Below are positions 43,657-54,749 of a DNA stretch of 64,000 nucleotides, piece by piece. This stretch comes from Acanthosepion lycidas (taxonomy: Eukaryota > Mollusca > Cephalopoda > Sepiida > Sepiidae), in assembly GCA_963932145.1 (NCBI GenBank), contig OZ010595.1, positions 92,350,067 through 92,414,066 on the forward strand, given 5' to 3'. Position 1 is the stretch's first letter. Each line of letters opens with the position of its first letter. The notes under the pieces are model-generated. The model was not told where the DNA came from and made no database searches. It saw nothing but the letters and a program-made list of their open reading frames with translations. Position numbers and translations under genes: made by a program.

Positions 43657-43760
43657 ATTCGGTTGGTGCAAAAATAATGACGTAAAAATGTCGTTTTTTG
43701 ACGTATTTTTTAACGTCAAAAAACGACATTATTACGTCATTATTTTTGCTCCCACCGAAT
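43657..43760. mobile_element. MADE1-like hairpin MITE, long variant (copy 2)
   Basis: 104 bp with ~48-bp imperfect arms. The outer end ttcggttggtgcaaaaataa is shared with the 13.3 and 58.3 kb MITEs. Extra acgt-containing segments enlarge the arms. TA lies on each side. Confidence 0.85.
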
Positions 43761-43779
43761 ACCTAATCACTAGGTTTCC

Positions 43780-44045
43780 TCTGGGGTCTATTAGAAAAAA
43801 AGGGGCACTGTAGAAGATTTATTGATACACATTTGAGATGTTTCATTCTGATGGTGAAGTTTTTCAGTCTTTGTCCACCAGTTTTACCAAGGACGTATAT
43901 TCTGTCAAAACCAGATTCAGGGCGACGCATGCGATCATTATTTAGTTGCTTATGTATTTCAGAATCAAAGTGTGCTGTGTCACTAAAGCATCATTTTATA
44001 ATGCCAAACTGTAGTAACTGTTTGATGTCCTATTTCTCGGTAAAA
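43780..44045 (-). pseudogene. Unidentified decayed coding segment
   Basis: The minus strand from about 44045 reads KIFTEK-stop-DIKQLLQFGIIK-stop, then an open stretch of about 70 codons: CFSDTAHFDSEIHKQL, MRRPESGFDRIYVLG, KTGGQRLKNFTIRMKHL and QRKPSD before a stop next to the MITE. The even composition suggests former coding DNA rather than chance. I do not recognise the family. Confidence 0.4.
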
Positions 44046-44099
44046 ATTTTCTTCTGTTTCAAATTTGTGCAGAAATTTGAAAATTAAGTATTCCATAAA

Positions 44100-44660
44100 T
44101 TTGGATGTAAAATCAAAATTGATTTTCACTTATTTTATCAAGTTTCTTGCATTTGTCCGCATTTTTTATTTCTTTTTTTTTTTTAATATCTATTTTACAT
44201 TTTGTAATATTTTAATTACTTTTTTCTACCTTGTATATTTTTTAAAGACTGAGTCTTCTCATCCATTTGCTCTTTCTTATCACCCTTTATTTCATGCATT
44301 CTTTTATTACATTTGACAACAATATAATGTTCTTTCTTTTTTGAAATAATAAACATTTTCCTTTCGTTGCTTTTATTCTTTCCTGCTTCATCTTTGCCAT
44401 TTTACAATTTCTTTCCACTTTATGGTTTCTTCCTTTTCTTTGTCTCCCTCTTTTCGTCCTTCTCATTTTTTTCTTCTTTCATTCAATGTTTTCTTCTTCA
44501 TTATTATTCTTCCTTGATTTCTCTTCGGAATATTCTTTCTTGTTCTTTTTTCTTATTTACTTCTTCCATTTTTGTTCATCTTTATTTTCCTTTACTTTTT
44601 CCTTCTCCTTTTTATTATTTTGTCTTCTTTCCTTTTATTCCTACTTCATCACCTCTACAT
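44100..44660. other. T-rich low-complexity DNA
   Basis: The pyrimidine bias begins here. Overlapping Phe/Ser/Leu frames are compositional. Confidence 0.7.
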
Positions 44661-45110
44661 TTCTACTTTGTCTTTTTCTTTCTTTCCTTTATTCTTTCTT
44701 TTTCTTGTCATTTTTCTTTCTTTCCTTTATTCTTTCTTTTTCTTGTCATTTTTTTCTTTCCTTTATTCTTTCTTTCCTTTATTCTTTCTTTTTCTTGTCA
44801 TTTTTCTTTCTTTCTTTTATTCTTTCTTTTTCTTGTCATTTTTCTTTCTTTCCTTTATTCTTTCTTTTTCTTGTCATTTTTTTTCTTTCCTTTATTCTTT
44901 CTTTTTCTTGTCATTTTTCTTTCTTTCCTTTATTCTTTCTTTTTCTTGTCATTTTTCTTTCTTTCCTTTATTCTTTCTTTTTCTTGTCATTTTTCTTTCT
45001 TTCCTTTATTCTTTCTTTCCTTTATTCTTTCTTTTTCTTGTCATTTTTCTTTCTTTCCTTTATTCTTTCTTTCCTTTATTCTTTCTTTTCTCATCATTTT
45101 TCTTTATCTT
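44661..45110. repeat. Pyrimidine-rich minisatellite, ~38-bp unit
   Basis: ctttcctttattctttcttt followed by ttcttgtcattttt recurs with anchors near 44704, 44742, 44794, 44832, 44870, 44908, 44945, 44983 and 45037. Two units are about 15 bp longer. Frames of up to 340 codons read through it as Phe/Leu/Ser repeats and are not genes. Confidence 0.9.
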
Positions 45111-45171
45111 CATCATCTATTTGTTTTTCCTTTCCTTTTCTGCTTTTTCTTTCCCACTGAACAAATTTTAG

Positions 45172-45389
45172 GAACTTTTACCATAATCATTACTGAACTG
45201 CACAGACATAAAAACAAGTTGAATAAATTTCAAAATGACAAATTATCTGACCACTGTCAGTCCAACTTAAATGACATCTTGCTCAAATGGCTCAAATTGT
45301 TGAAAGATTATCGCACGAACAGAGGAATTTATTGGAAACTTTCTCTTCTGATTCAGTTTTTACAGAAGGTCATTGATGTAGAAAGATAG
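45172..45389 (+). CDS. Candidate terminal host exon, unknown protein
   Basis: After a pyrimidine-rich stretch ending cactgaacaaattttag|g, a typical branch site and acceptor, 71 codons are open to TAG at 45387-45389. The translation is non-repetitive and helical in character: TELHRHKNKLNKFQNDKLSD, LNDILLKWLKLLKDYRTN, YWKLSLLIQFLQKVIDVER. AATAAA follows at 45409, only 20 bp after the stop. I do not recognise the protein, and no upstream exon is visible within the window. Confidence 0.4.
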
Positions 45390-45414
45390 TCTTTATCATT
45401 TTGCAAAGAAATAA

Positions 45415-46110
45415 AAAAAAATTGACAAGTCATTATTTTTTAGAAAATTACTTTGTTTCCAATTTCATGAAATATTCTGAATATGTTTTAGTCGTTTTTA
45501 AATGATTCATGAACTTCAAACTTTTATAAAATATAAGAATAATTTCCAAAAATTCTTTTTTCGAGTTAACAATCAGGAGTAGAAAGTTATATTAAAAATT
45601 ACAAAAGCTGAAAACTTTAATGTCATATTTTTTTTTAATTTAAAAATAGACATTTCACTCACAAAATTTTGAACACTGTCTTCAATATTTTTAGGAAATA
45701 ATTTTATTTTTAAATATTTGCATTTTATTTAAGAATGTCTGTTACTTTTCTTTAGATTTTAATTTGAAAAAGATTTTGGTAAGCTGATATGAGTTTTTAT
45801 TCTGATTCAAATGTAAATTCTTTAAATCCAGTGTTCATATGTCAAGAATACAGATAAAAATATATCTGAGTTCCTTAAATATCCGAATTGTATTCTGGGG
45901 GAAAAAATGAAAATTTTGAAAATAAAATCTGCACGACTTCTCTGAATTTGGAGAAAACTTCATATTGATTTATGTAAAATAATTTATCAGTTAATATTAA
46001 TTCAAATTGATTAATTACTTCATTTATCCAGATTAAGGAGATGAGGTTCAATATTTCTTCATTTTAATTGCAAGGCATGTGTAAAAATTATGCATTTTGA
46101 AGATTATTAA
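45415..46110. other. No gene recognised
   Basis: Very AT-rich DNA with no identified repeat; it could be 3' flank of the candidate exon. Confidence 0.45.
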
Positions 46111-46700
46111 AATGTTCTTTATTCATAGTGTAAATCATAGGATAGTGAAGGCATTTATTTTATAAATCATAAGAAAGTTTTATTTAATAAATAATAGGGA
46201 AGAGAATGTATTATCTTATATATCATAGGAAGGAGAAAGCTTCATTTTATAAATCATAGAAAGAAGAAGGCTTCATTTTATAAAACATAGGAAAGGAAAG
46301 GCCTTATTTTATAAATCATAGGGACTAGGAAACATTGTTTTTTTAATCATAGGAAAGAGAAAGCTTCATTTTATAAATCATAGGAAAAAAATGAAGTCTT
46401 CTCCTGCCTATGTTTAAAAATGCTTTCTAGTTCCTATGATATATAAAATAAGGCTTTTTCTTTACTAAGATTTATAAATAGAAGCCAACTTCTTCCTATG
46501 ATTAAAAAAACAATGCTTTCTAGTTATGATTTATTATAGAATTTTTTATTTATAGGAAGAAAACTTCATAATATAAAAGATAAAGCCTTTTATAAATTAT
46601 AGGGACTAGAAAGCATTGTCTTATTTTTAAATCATACATAGGAGAATGTTTCATTTTATAAATCCTAGCAAAGAGAATCTATTATACTGCAAATTCCAAA
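46111..46700. repeat. Irregular bidirectional satellite-like array
   Basis: Units built on ataaatcatagga and gaaagcttcatttt recur every ~27-37 bp to 46390, then appear reversed (tcctatgat...aatgctttctag, 46400-46530), then direct again. The tagggactaggaaacattg block at 46319 has its reverse complement at about 46500. Confidence 0.8.
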
Positions 46701-47214
46701 TGATTCAAACTTACGCAAAGAGATTGTATGTTGACTAATGGTTAGAAAGTTTATTGTGGAAACCAGCTTACTAATGTTCAATCTTAAAGTTTTCTTTTAT
46801 ATTTGCCTTGAAGCAAATAAAGTAATATATGAAAATAAGCACATAAGGTTATTGTAATACCAACCAGATTATTAGCAAACAAAACTTGCAAACTCATTTT
46901 TTTTTCTGTAGTGAGTTGATCCTCACTGAGTACCCCAAGTATGTATACATGTATCTAAATAAAGCTTAGTAAATTATATTATGGATAAGTATACTGTTGC
47001 CCAATTGTAAAGGAAGCATATCTCAAAGACCAATTTTCTACTGGAGTAAATTTGATCCTTTTTTGTGACCTTGTGGCAAACAAAGCAAATGTTTGTAAAT
47101 AACAAAGAGTGAGTGCGCACATGTGTGTGTGTGTGTGCAGTCCACTGACTGAAATTAAAACAGTAATTTATTGATTATTCAGATTAGTATCTCTATCTTT
47201 CTATTAAAACAAAA
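46701..47214. other. No gene recognised
   Basis: AT-rich, with a short GT run at 47120-47138. Confidence 0.45.
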
Positions 47215-47790
47215 TATTGGATGCAAAAATACACTGGAGGAAAGCTGAAGAATATATACAGCATAAATGATAGGATAAATACAACAAAGATAAAGATCTT
47301 AGCTTCAATATGGTGTAAAGGTGTAGTGTTCTTATAAAATAGATGAATACGGAAAAAGTTAAAGTAACTTCTAAAGACCACTGAGTGTAAGATATACATG
47401 AGGAAGGCTGAAGAATACATCAGCTGAAATAATGAAATAAAAACAAAGATTAAGATCCTAACTTCCTTATAGTGTTGTGTTTTATAAAAGAGATGATTAA
47501 GAAAAATGACAAAGTAACTCCTAAAGACCACTGGATGCAACATACACCTGAGGAAGGCTGAAGAATATATCAGCTGACATAGTGGGATATAAACAACAAA
47601 GATGTAGATCTTATCTTCCTTACAGAGTTGTGTTTTATAAAAGAGATAATTAAGAAAAAAGATAAAGTAACTTCTAAAGACCTCTGGATGCAAGATATAC
47701 CTGAGGAAGGCTGAAGAATATATCAGCTGGAATGATGCGATATAAACAACAATGATGAAGAGCCTAAGTCAGTTTTGTATTCAACTGGTT
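47215..47790. repeat. ~155-bp tandem array related to SINE B tail, ~3.7 copies
   Basis: Units start near 47219, 47384, 47532 and 47686. Each contains cctgaggaaggctgaagaat, aacaacaaagat and ttataaaagagat. The cctga-gaaggctg...gctg-aatga block matches the SINE B 3' tail at 48165-48215. A minus-strand frame of 166 codons (47693-47193) reads through three units as a ~50-residue hydrophobic repeat (FRSYF-FFLN-LFYK); I treat it as array translation. Confidence 0.85.
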
Positions 47791-47877
47791 GACTGCTGTT
47801 GTTTAATTAAGAAATTGTAGTGGTGGATATTATTAGAAGTTGTTTGAATTTAAAAAAAAACAAAAAAAAACTTGGTA

Positions 47878-47910
47878 TTTCGTCCTTCAGATGATATACA
47901 TTGAACTGGG
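47878..47910 (-). repeat. Inverted SINE B fragment
   Basis: ccttcagatgatatacattg is the reverse complement of the SINE B tail block that lies in direct orientation at 48145-48170. Confidence 0.7.
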
Positions 47911-47929
47911 TTATGTGACCCCACCCTCC

Positions 47930-48235
47930 CAAAGGACACATGATCCAGTGGATAAAAGAGTGGGTTGAAGTAATCCAGTGAATTGACCCAAAGAGTTGTG
48001 AGTTCAGTACCTAGCCACAGTAGAGGTGAGCAAAAAAGTTGGAGAGTTCTGTTACTAAAGGGAAATAACTAAAACTGCAAAAGGCAGAAAGGGCATGTCA
48101 CGAGGAACTAGAAGAATGTACCTCAATTTACCTGGTTCAAAATTCCAATGTATATCACCTGAAGAAGGCTGGAGTATATAATGGCTGAAATGACAATAAA
48201 AATGTGGACAACATTCCCAAACATAAATAATTACA
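47930..48235 (+). mobile_element. tRNA-derived SINE (family B), fullest copy
   Basis: The head ccagtggataaaagagtggg resembles a tRNA A box and gagttgtgagttcagtacc a B box. The body matches the antisense copy at 9990-10237. The tail contains tatatcacctgaagaaggct. It was probably pol III-transcribed; no intact tRNA fold is claimed. Confidence 0.75.
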
Positions 48236-48364
48236 CCTCAGGAATATAGACAGATCCTGAAGAAGGCCAGAGCATAGGCAGAAACTTGGTAATTATTAAT
48301 AACTTGACTAGTTTGTCAATCATGGAAGACAGAAGGAAAATAATAAAAATTAATGATATGGACA

Positions 48365-48600
48365 AATGCATGCTATGATTTCTGCAGCAAGTACGTTTCT
48401 GTTGTGTGGAGTCGACAATTATGGCTAGAGAGAGCCCAGTCTTCTCTGTTATTTAACCTATAGTTTGGGAGAAGAGAAAAGAGTGGATTCATATTTTTCC
48501 CCAACAGTATTTCTACAAAAATGAATGCAATAGACATGGCTAGAATTTTAAGTTGGCATGCCAATTTTGCTTTCTGTACCAAGAGCTGAACATTCTCCTA
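48365..48600 (-). mobile_element. SINE family A fragment
   Basis: Antisense copy sharing the gagaagag...ggattcatattttccccaac block with the copies at 24.4 and 55.1 kb. Truncated at the head. Confidence 0.55.
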
Positions 48601-48949
48601 GATATCTCTCAAAACCCATCTACCAGAAAATAAACCTTATTTTCTAGCAACTTTTTCTTTCTTTTCTTTGGAAGCCATTTTGTACCTTAAGGCATGAAAC
48701 AGCTTTTCAAATTTCAGAATGAGTGATTAGATTTTTAAAACTTTTTCTTTTCTCAAGAAGAATCTATACTTGTATTTAAATTTAAATTTTAGACTAACAC
48801 TTCCTGTCTACTTTTCAAAAGCAAGGTAGACATTTTTGAATAGCTAGAACATAACATTATTTACTTTTAATAAAGTTTAAATGAACATTGTTATAATGAA
48901 TCTTTCCATCTAGCAATGATTATTCTTAAATGAAGAGAAAGTTTGAAGC

Positions 48950-49285
48950 AACAGAGTTGTAGTTCTACAGAAGGATGCTGAGAATTCCATGGACAGAAGT
49001 GAGGAAGACATAAGAGAAATAGAAATAAAAAGGACACTTATACTTAGAAACTGAAAGAAATAGTTAAAATTTCCAGGACAGCCTATGAAAATAGATGGCT
49101 TGGAAAAATTTGACAATCACAAGAAATATTTACGGCAAGAGGAGTAGAAGAAAAGATTTTGTATAAATGAATGGCAGAATGAATTTGGGGCAATAGTAAG
49201 GAATCAAACACTACTTAGCACTATAAATAATAGAAAGTTGTAGAAAGCCACATTTGTCCACATCCTGAAGGGATATAACACATAA
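48950..49285 (+). mobile_element. RTE-like LINE C-terminal tail (relic)
   Basis: RIPWTE-like atgctgagaattccatggac, VKISRT-IDGLEKFDNHKK-like sequence, and a terminal KL-KATFVHILKGYNT block. Shifted and stopped. Confidence 0.6.
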
Positions 49286-49418
49286 AAGATTTCTGCTTCT
49301 ATTGATTCACTGCCATAGAGGAAGATTGATATTAAATAACAGTTAAAAGAATTTAATTTGAAGAAAAGGGGAAGAAATAATATCAAATCACTTATCCTGA
49401 GTAGTTTGAATGGCACAG

Positions 49419-49419
49419 A

Positions 49420-49452
<33 letters not shown>
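49419..49452. repeat. Poly(A) run
   Basis: About 33 A. Confidence 0.9.
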
Positions 49453-49453
<1 letters not shown>

Positions 49454-49705
49454 ACATAGTCCTTGCTCAGGTGTGAAATTTACAAAAATAGAAACATTTA
49501 TTACAATGACAAAAATATTTTTCACAATATACAAATAGTACAAATTACAATATAGGCTTTGCACAAAATTTACCTTGTACACCACAAACTATCGAAGCAG
49601 GTTAACAATTCTTTTAAATGCAAATCAGTTTTCTCTTAGAAAACTAGAGTTTGTATAAAGTAAATGTTTCCTGAACAACAATTGGATTGTAACAATTTGG
49701 GGTGG

Positions 49706-49808
<103 letters not shown>

Positions 49809-50282
49809 CTCAATTCCTTAGCAACAAAAGAAATTTATTTACTTCCAAAAGTTCACAATTCAAAATATCACTGGTTCAAAAGTTGCAAGTTGAAATTTGA
49901 AGATGAAAGTTGAAATTCAAACAGGATTGAGAAAGGGTTGACTTACCTCAAGTGAAGCTGCTTTTCAGGGGCCTTTTGATGAAAATTCAGATTTTTGGAA
50001 CAGGTATCCTCAAATTTGAGATAAACGTTTATGGTTTATGCAAGTCATTCATATTTTGAGAATTTAGATGCTTTCTTTGTCTATCTTCTACATCAATAGT
50101 GGACAATGGAAGTAACCTCTTATCATCCCAGCTTACCAGATCATTTTTATTTTTCTCAGCAACAGCAGCCATTTGCCCAAATATGGTCAACCTCTCTTTG
50201 CTTTTGCAGTTAAAATTCTACCACTTATATAGCAAAAACATGAATCAGAAACTTTTTCTTTACAATTTTTGCAGTGGGAAGT

Positions 50283-50440
50283 GCAGGTGGTATAATGGAT
50301 AACAGCTTTGGACTCAGAGAGCCAAGTTCAAATTTAAGTCAATTTTGTTACATTCACTTAAGCACTTACACTTGGGAAAGGTATGAATTCCTCTCCTCCC
50401 CAGCCATGGGTTAAATAGCAGGATTTGTATTATGGAAAAA
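50283..50440 (+). mobile_element. SINE family A, 5' part with tRNA-like head
   Basis: gtggtataatggataacagc (A-box region) and gccaagttcaaattta (B-box region), then ttacattcactt and ggaaaggtatgaattcctct as in the longer copies. It is the only plus-strand copy. Confidence 0.7.
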
Positions 50441-52456
50441 TTATTGTTTATGCAATATTCATTCACAAAAAAAAAATATTTTTACAAACCAAAATATATT
50501 TTGGCTTTAAATAATCTACAAAAGGTTGATAAACTGTAAAAACCAATCAAGTGATCAAAATCTATCTTTCTGTTTTTCCTTTACTAGCTTGTCTAAGAAT
50601 TCTAGCAGTTTTTAATTCAGAGTCTATAGATTTTATTTTAATATATCTAACCTAAATTGTACAGATTCTTAGATGAAGTTTTATAATAATTGATTAAATT
50701 TTCTTTTCTTATTTTTATTGAATATTTCAGATCTGATAATCATTTTCAAATTCTACAATCACTGAAAAGCAGAAGAAGAAATGTAGCTCTGTGACTCAAT
50801 CTGAATTATGTCTCTAAGTATGAATTTTATAGTTCAATCAATCAGTCAGAGTTTGAAAGTCTCCCAAGAGACACAAGTTCAAATCTCAAAAGAAGTTTAT
50901 TCTTCATTTCTAGTGAATATAAAACATTGGAAGAAAAATAATAATTACATCTTTATTTTTTTTTTGTTTTTTACTTTTTATTTATTTACTTTTTATTATC
51001 TGAATCTTTCATCATATTCTTTTTGTCTGATTGACTCACGTTTGAAAACAATTTTACAATTTTTTCAAAAATGCTGAGATTTTGGCTCTTTTTCCTTGAA
51101 CAAAAAGCATTTGTGATTAGTCACTATTTTGACAACTTATGATGACAAACATCTAAAAAATAAAAAGTATTTTTTTTATATCAAAATTTCAGAAATCATG
51201 GTATAGTTCCATTGCTACCAAGCCAAAATTCTAGTTTTATAATTATTACAGCTTCTAAAATTCAAAAACAGTGAGCAACTGTGATGTAATGTACATTTAA
51301 AACTTGTGTTTTTGTTTAATTTCCATCCAAATGTTATGTAAACATTTCATTTCAGAACTGTCAACTGGTACTTCAAATTACCTTTGACATTCTGAGACAA
51401 AGTGTGTTTATTATTACCAGCTGAATATCAATTCTATAGGCAGAGAAAGCAAGTTGCCACGGAAGTTCCCTTTAGTTTTATAAAATATCTGTATAAACGT
51501 TTTTAGCAAGACATCTATTTTTAAAGTCTTTTTTGTCATTATACTAGGTCCATTTTAATGTCCTACTCTAGACATAGCTACAAAGAGCTGACTCTGAGAG
51601 AAACATTTAAATAATTTTCTAATGTTTAATAAAAATAATTCAACAAATTTACAATGCAGTACAATTTGAAGAAAATCAAAATAAATTTTGACTTTTATAA
51701 AATTTTTTGGGCTCCACTTGATCAATCTTTTGTAATGAGAAATGTCATATGACAACAATGGTTACTATGAGTACTACAGGAAAAATTGTAATTAATGTTG
51801 TTGGACCCAAGTTATTTTTAGGAGCCAAAATTAGATTTATGTTTTACTTAAATGCAAACATGTAAATGTTAATATTTTTCTGCTAATTTACGAGACAAAT
51901 AGAGTATTTTCTAATTTTGACAAGACAAATATAATTTATTTCTTTACAAATATGACAAACTACAAAGACATTATTGACTGAAACATTGATAATTGAAATC
52001 TTTATTCAAATAAGCTTTTAAAAATTATGCAAATTAAATGTTACTTCTTACACTGTAAATATAATTTGTTAGTAATATATGTAAAAGGCTGTTAATGAAA
52101 TGATTGATTACATATTTTAGCAATATGGTTTCTTTTTGTTCTTGGCCTTCAGGTTGAGATGAAAATGCTGTATCTGCTTTTCACCTCCTGAGAAAAATGC
52201 CTAGGGTCCCTGTGATTCCAATACTATGGAAGCACCTCCTTCATTGCATTAAAGTGGAAGGACTGAGGAAATACTAACATCAGTATGACAGTCATTGCGG
52301 GGACTGGGTTAATTTTGTCTTAGACCCTTATGTATGTGTATGGGCATCCCACATTAAAAAGACTGTGTCATATCTTGCCACCTGGGGGACAAGTAAATAC
52401 CATATTAATGATGCAGGAGGGGGGACACAAAGACAAAATGTAGCCTCATATGAATT
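50441..52456. other. No gene recognised (2 kb)
   Basis: Longest unexplained stretch. AT-rich; frames at 50808-51077 and 51555-51758 have no recognised domain. The part from 52140 to 52430 is less AT-rich and could be an old repeat that I cannot name. Confidence 0.4.
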
Positions 52457-52461
52457 TTATA

Positions 52462-52489
<28 letters not shown>

Positions 52490-52492
<3 letters not shown>

Positions 52493-52562
52493 AAAAGTGA
52501 ACACTGAAGTCAACACTTGCAGGCAACAGGCCGTTTCATGCTAGATGCAATCGTCAGGCTAC
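52490..52562 (-). mobile_element. Hammerhead-type module, copy d (partial)
   Basis: Preceded by TA and GATATA repeats. It holds the module (aagtgaacactgaagtcaac in plus orientation) and stops just past the core. On the minus strand CTGACGA (52557-52551), GAAAC (52537-52533) and GTT are present; stems are 2-3 bp. Confidence 0.6.
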
Positions 52563-52599
52563 TAATGTCTTGCAGTGACACAACACATAGAAAAAGGTG

Positions 52600-53300
52600 G
52601 CAGTAAAGAAATGGCTTGAAGTGGAGCGACTACATTGAATCAATAGCTGCATCTACTGCAAGGAAAGCTGGGTCACTGTGTCATACTACAAAATTTTTCT
52701 CATCAGAGTCCATCTTACACATTTACAAATCTACCATTTGTCCGAGCATTAAAATCTGCTGTCATATCTGGTCTGGTGCTCTTGTAATTCAACCCAAGGT
52801 TCTTGACAAAATACAAACAAGGATCTATAATGTAACTGATTCTGACTTGGTGTCTCAAATTCAGTCGCTTTCTCACCGATGTTGTATGGATTTCCTCTGT
52901 CTTTTCTACAAATATTTTCATGGCAACTGCTCTGACAAGCTTTTTTTTTCCCTGTTGTCCCAACTACATAAATTTAAGTGCGTTACTGAATTGTCATTTA
53001 GGTCCCACTCATTTGATACCGAAATAGCTAAATGCAACCACCATTTCTACTCAAACAGTTTCTTTTCTCACACTTCCCATCTGTGGAACTCTCTTCCACT
53101 TACTTGCTTCCCTGATAATTACAATCTTCAAAAATTTAAATGCAATGTCAATCACCATCTTCTCTCCTCTTGAATTCCATTCATCTTTAGTCCTTCCTTA
53201 TCTCAATCCACCCTATACTCAGTTTTTTTTCTCAATGTAACCACTTGCATACTAGTGATATTCCCACCTTGCTTTGTGTAAAATGATTAAAAAAAAGAAA
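52600..53300 (+). mobile_element. Jockey/CR1-like LINE, C-terminal 185 codons plus 3' UTR
   Basis: Open from 52616 to 53173. It begins in the post-palm region (WSDYIESIAASTARKAGSL), then ILHIYKSTICPSIKICCHIW, IQSLSHRCCMDFLCLFYKYF, and the terminal LWNSLPLTCFPDNYNLQKFK and VNHHLLSS. The 3' UTR ends with gtgtaaaatgattaaaaaaa. This is the best-preserved copy of the family but lacks the catalytic palm and the endonuclease. Confidence 0.85.
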
Positions 53301-53319
53301 TATGAAAAGAAAAGAAAAA

Positions 53320-54535
53320 ATGCTGACCAAGTTAGCCGAGTCTAAATTTAAAAGTATCCCAAAAAGTTTTCTAAGTAGTAAAATTCAAAATTTCTTAACA
53401 TCAAACTTTCAAACATAATCTGTCAACCCTGCCTACAACTATGTCTTCTAGAGTAGAGAAATATATAGAATCTATTATGGAAAAATGTGAGGGATCTCTT
53501 TGTCACTTGACTGTATAATAGAATTTTTCCCTCACTTAATATCCACTTGTTTGTTAATTGTTTAGCCATGGTTGGTTGATTTTGCATCAACCTCTATAGA
53601 TTACTTCATGCTGAAATCTAAGTATTTTGAACATAGTTTTATACTGTCAGGATAAATGTATGTTTTTGGATATATAGTTTTTAGATCATCAAATGTATTA
53701 TTGCTATATTTTTTATAAAAATGTATTTTATATATTTTTAGCATTATATATGTGTGTGTGTGTACTACACTGTGGGATTTCAATGTTTTCTGCTATCAAT
53801 CAAGTGAATTGGACTACATTTGAAAGGACAGAACCACTAAACTTTCAATTTACTTTCCTTTTATCAGTAGTCCAATTTAGTCAAATCTAAATTTAAAAGT
53901 ATCTAAAAAAGATTGTAAGAAGGAAAATTCAATGAATTTAAGTGCGCTACTAGATTGACATTTAGGTGCCACTCATTTGATACTGAAATAGCTAAATGCA
54001 ACCAACACTTCTGCTCCAATAGTTTCTTTTCTTGCACTTCACGCCTATGGAAGTCCCTTCCATTTACTTGCTTCCCTGATAACTACAATCTTCAAAAATT
54101 TAAATGCAATGTCAATCACCATCTTCTATCTTCTTGAATTCCATTCATCTTTAGTCCTTCTTTTCCTCAATCCACCCTATACTCAGTCTTTTCTCTTACT
54201 GTAACTATTTGCATACTAGTGACATTCCCACCTTGCTTTGGGTAAAATGATTAAAAAAAAAAAGAAAAGAAAATGTGAGGGATCTCTTTATCACTTGACT
54301 GTATAATAGAATTTTTCCCTCACTTAACATCCACTTGTTTGTTAATCACTTATTCATGATGGTTGCCAATTTGAGAGACCCAGTAGTGAATTGAAGGATA
54401 TTTGAAGGGCAAACGTGACTGAATTTTCAATTGACTTTCTTCTCATTAGTTGTCCAATTTAATCCAGTTTATTTTAAACATATCCCGAACAGTTACATGT
54501 AAGCAGAATTCAAAGTTTATTAGCTCCCGTCTTTC
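53320..54535. repeat. Local duplication containing a second LINE tail
   Basis: The block ctaaatttaaaagtatc at 53341 recurs at 53888, with a weaker copy near 54460. The block tgtgagggatctcttt...ccacttgtttgttaat recurs at 53487-53562 and 54274-54347. The LINE tail lies between them twice. Confidence 0.75.
53936..54255 (+). mobile_element. Jockey/CR1-like LINE tail, duplicated copy
   Basis: Matches 52975-53295 at about 90%: SFDTEIAKCNQHFCSNSFF, LPFTCFPDNYNLQKFK, VNHHLLSS and the same 3' end. It arose with the local duplication. Confidence 0.85.
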
Positions 54536-54749
54536 AAATATATTCCAGTCTTGTAAAATAGGGTTTGGGTGCTGAGGTCAACTGATATAGATTTCTTGCT
54601 GTTCCCAGCAATCAATAGTTAAAAGCCAGGGTTTCAGTTGTCAGAAAAATTCATGCAACACAATGTTTGTTTCTACCTACCATTTTTCTTTCATATAATC
54701 ATCTGTTTCTTTACACACAAACACATACATATTTTTTATATATATCAAT

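Noticed and set aside
44367..45389. 340-codon plus-strand open frame
   Set aside because: Most of it is translation of the 38-bp pyrimidine repeat. Only the last 71 codons have non-repetitive composition and are kept as a candidate exon.
47193..47693. 166-codon minus-strand frame with ~50-residue hydrophobic repeats as a membrane protein
   Set aside because: It mirrors the 155-bp DNA repeat exactly and the repeat relates to a SINE tail, so openness is likely incidental. The array itself is reported.
47215..47790. 155-bp tandem array as a classical retrozyme
   Set aside because: The unit contains ctgagga and gaag, but there is too little sequence between them for a stem II, so no hammerhead can form.
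50283..50360. Functional tRNA gene
   Set aside because: A- and B-box-like parts exist but no proper cloverleaf or acceptor stem; SINE copies elsewhere share the sequence.
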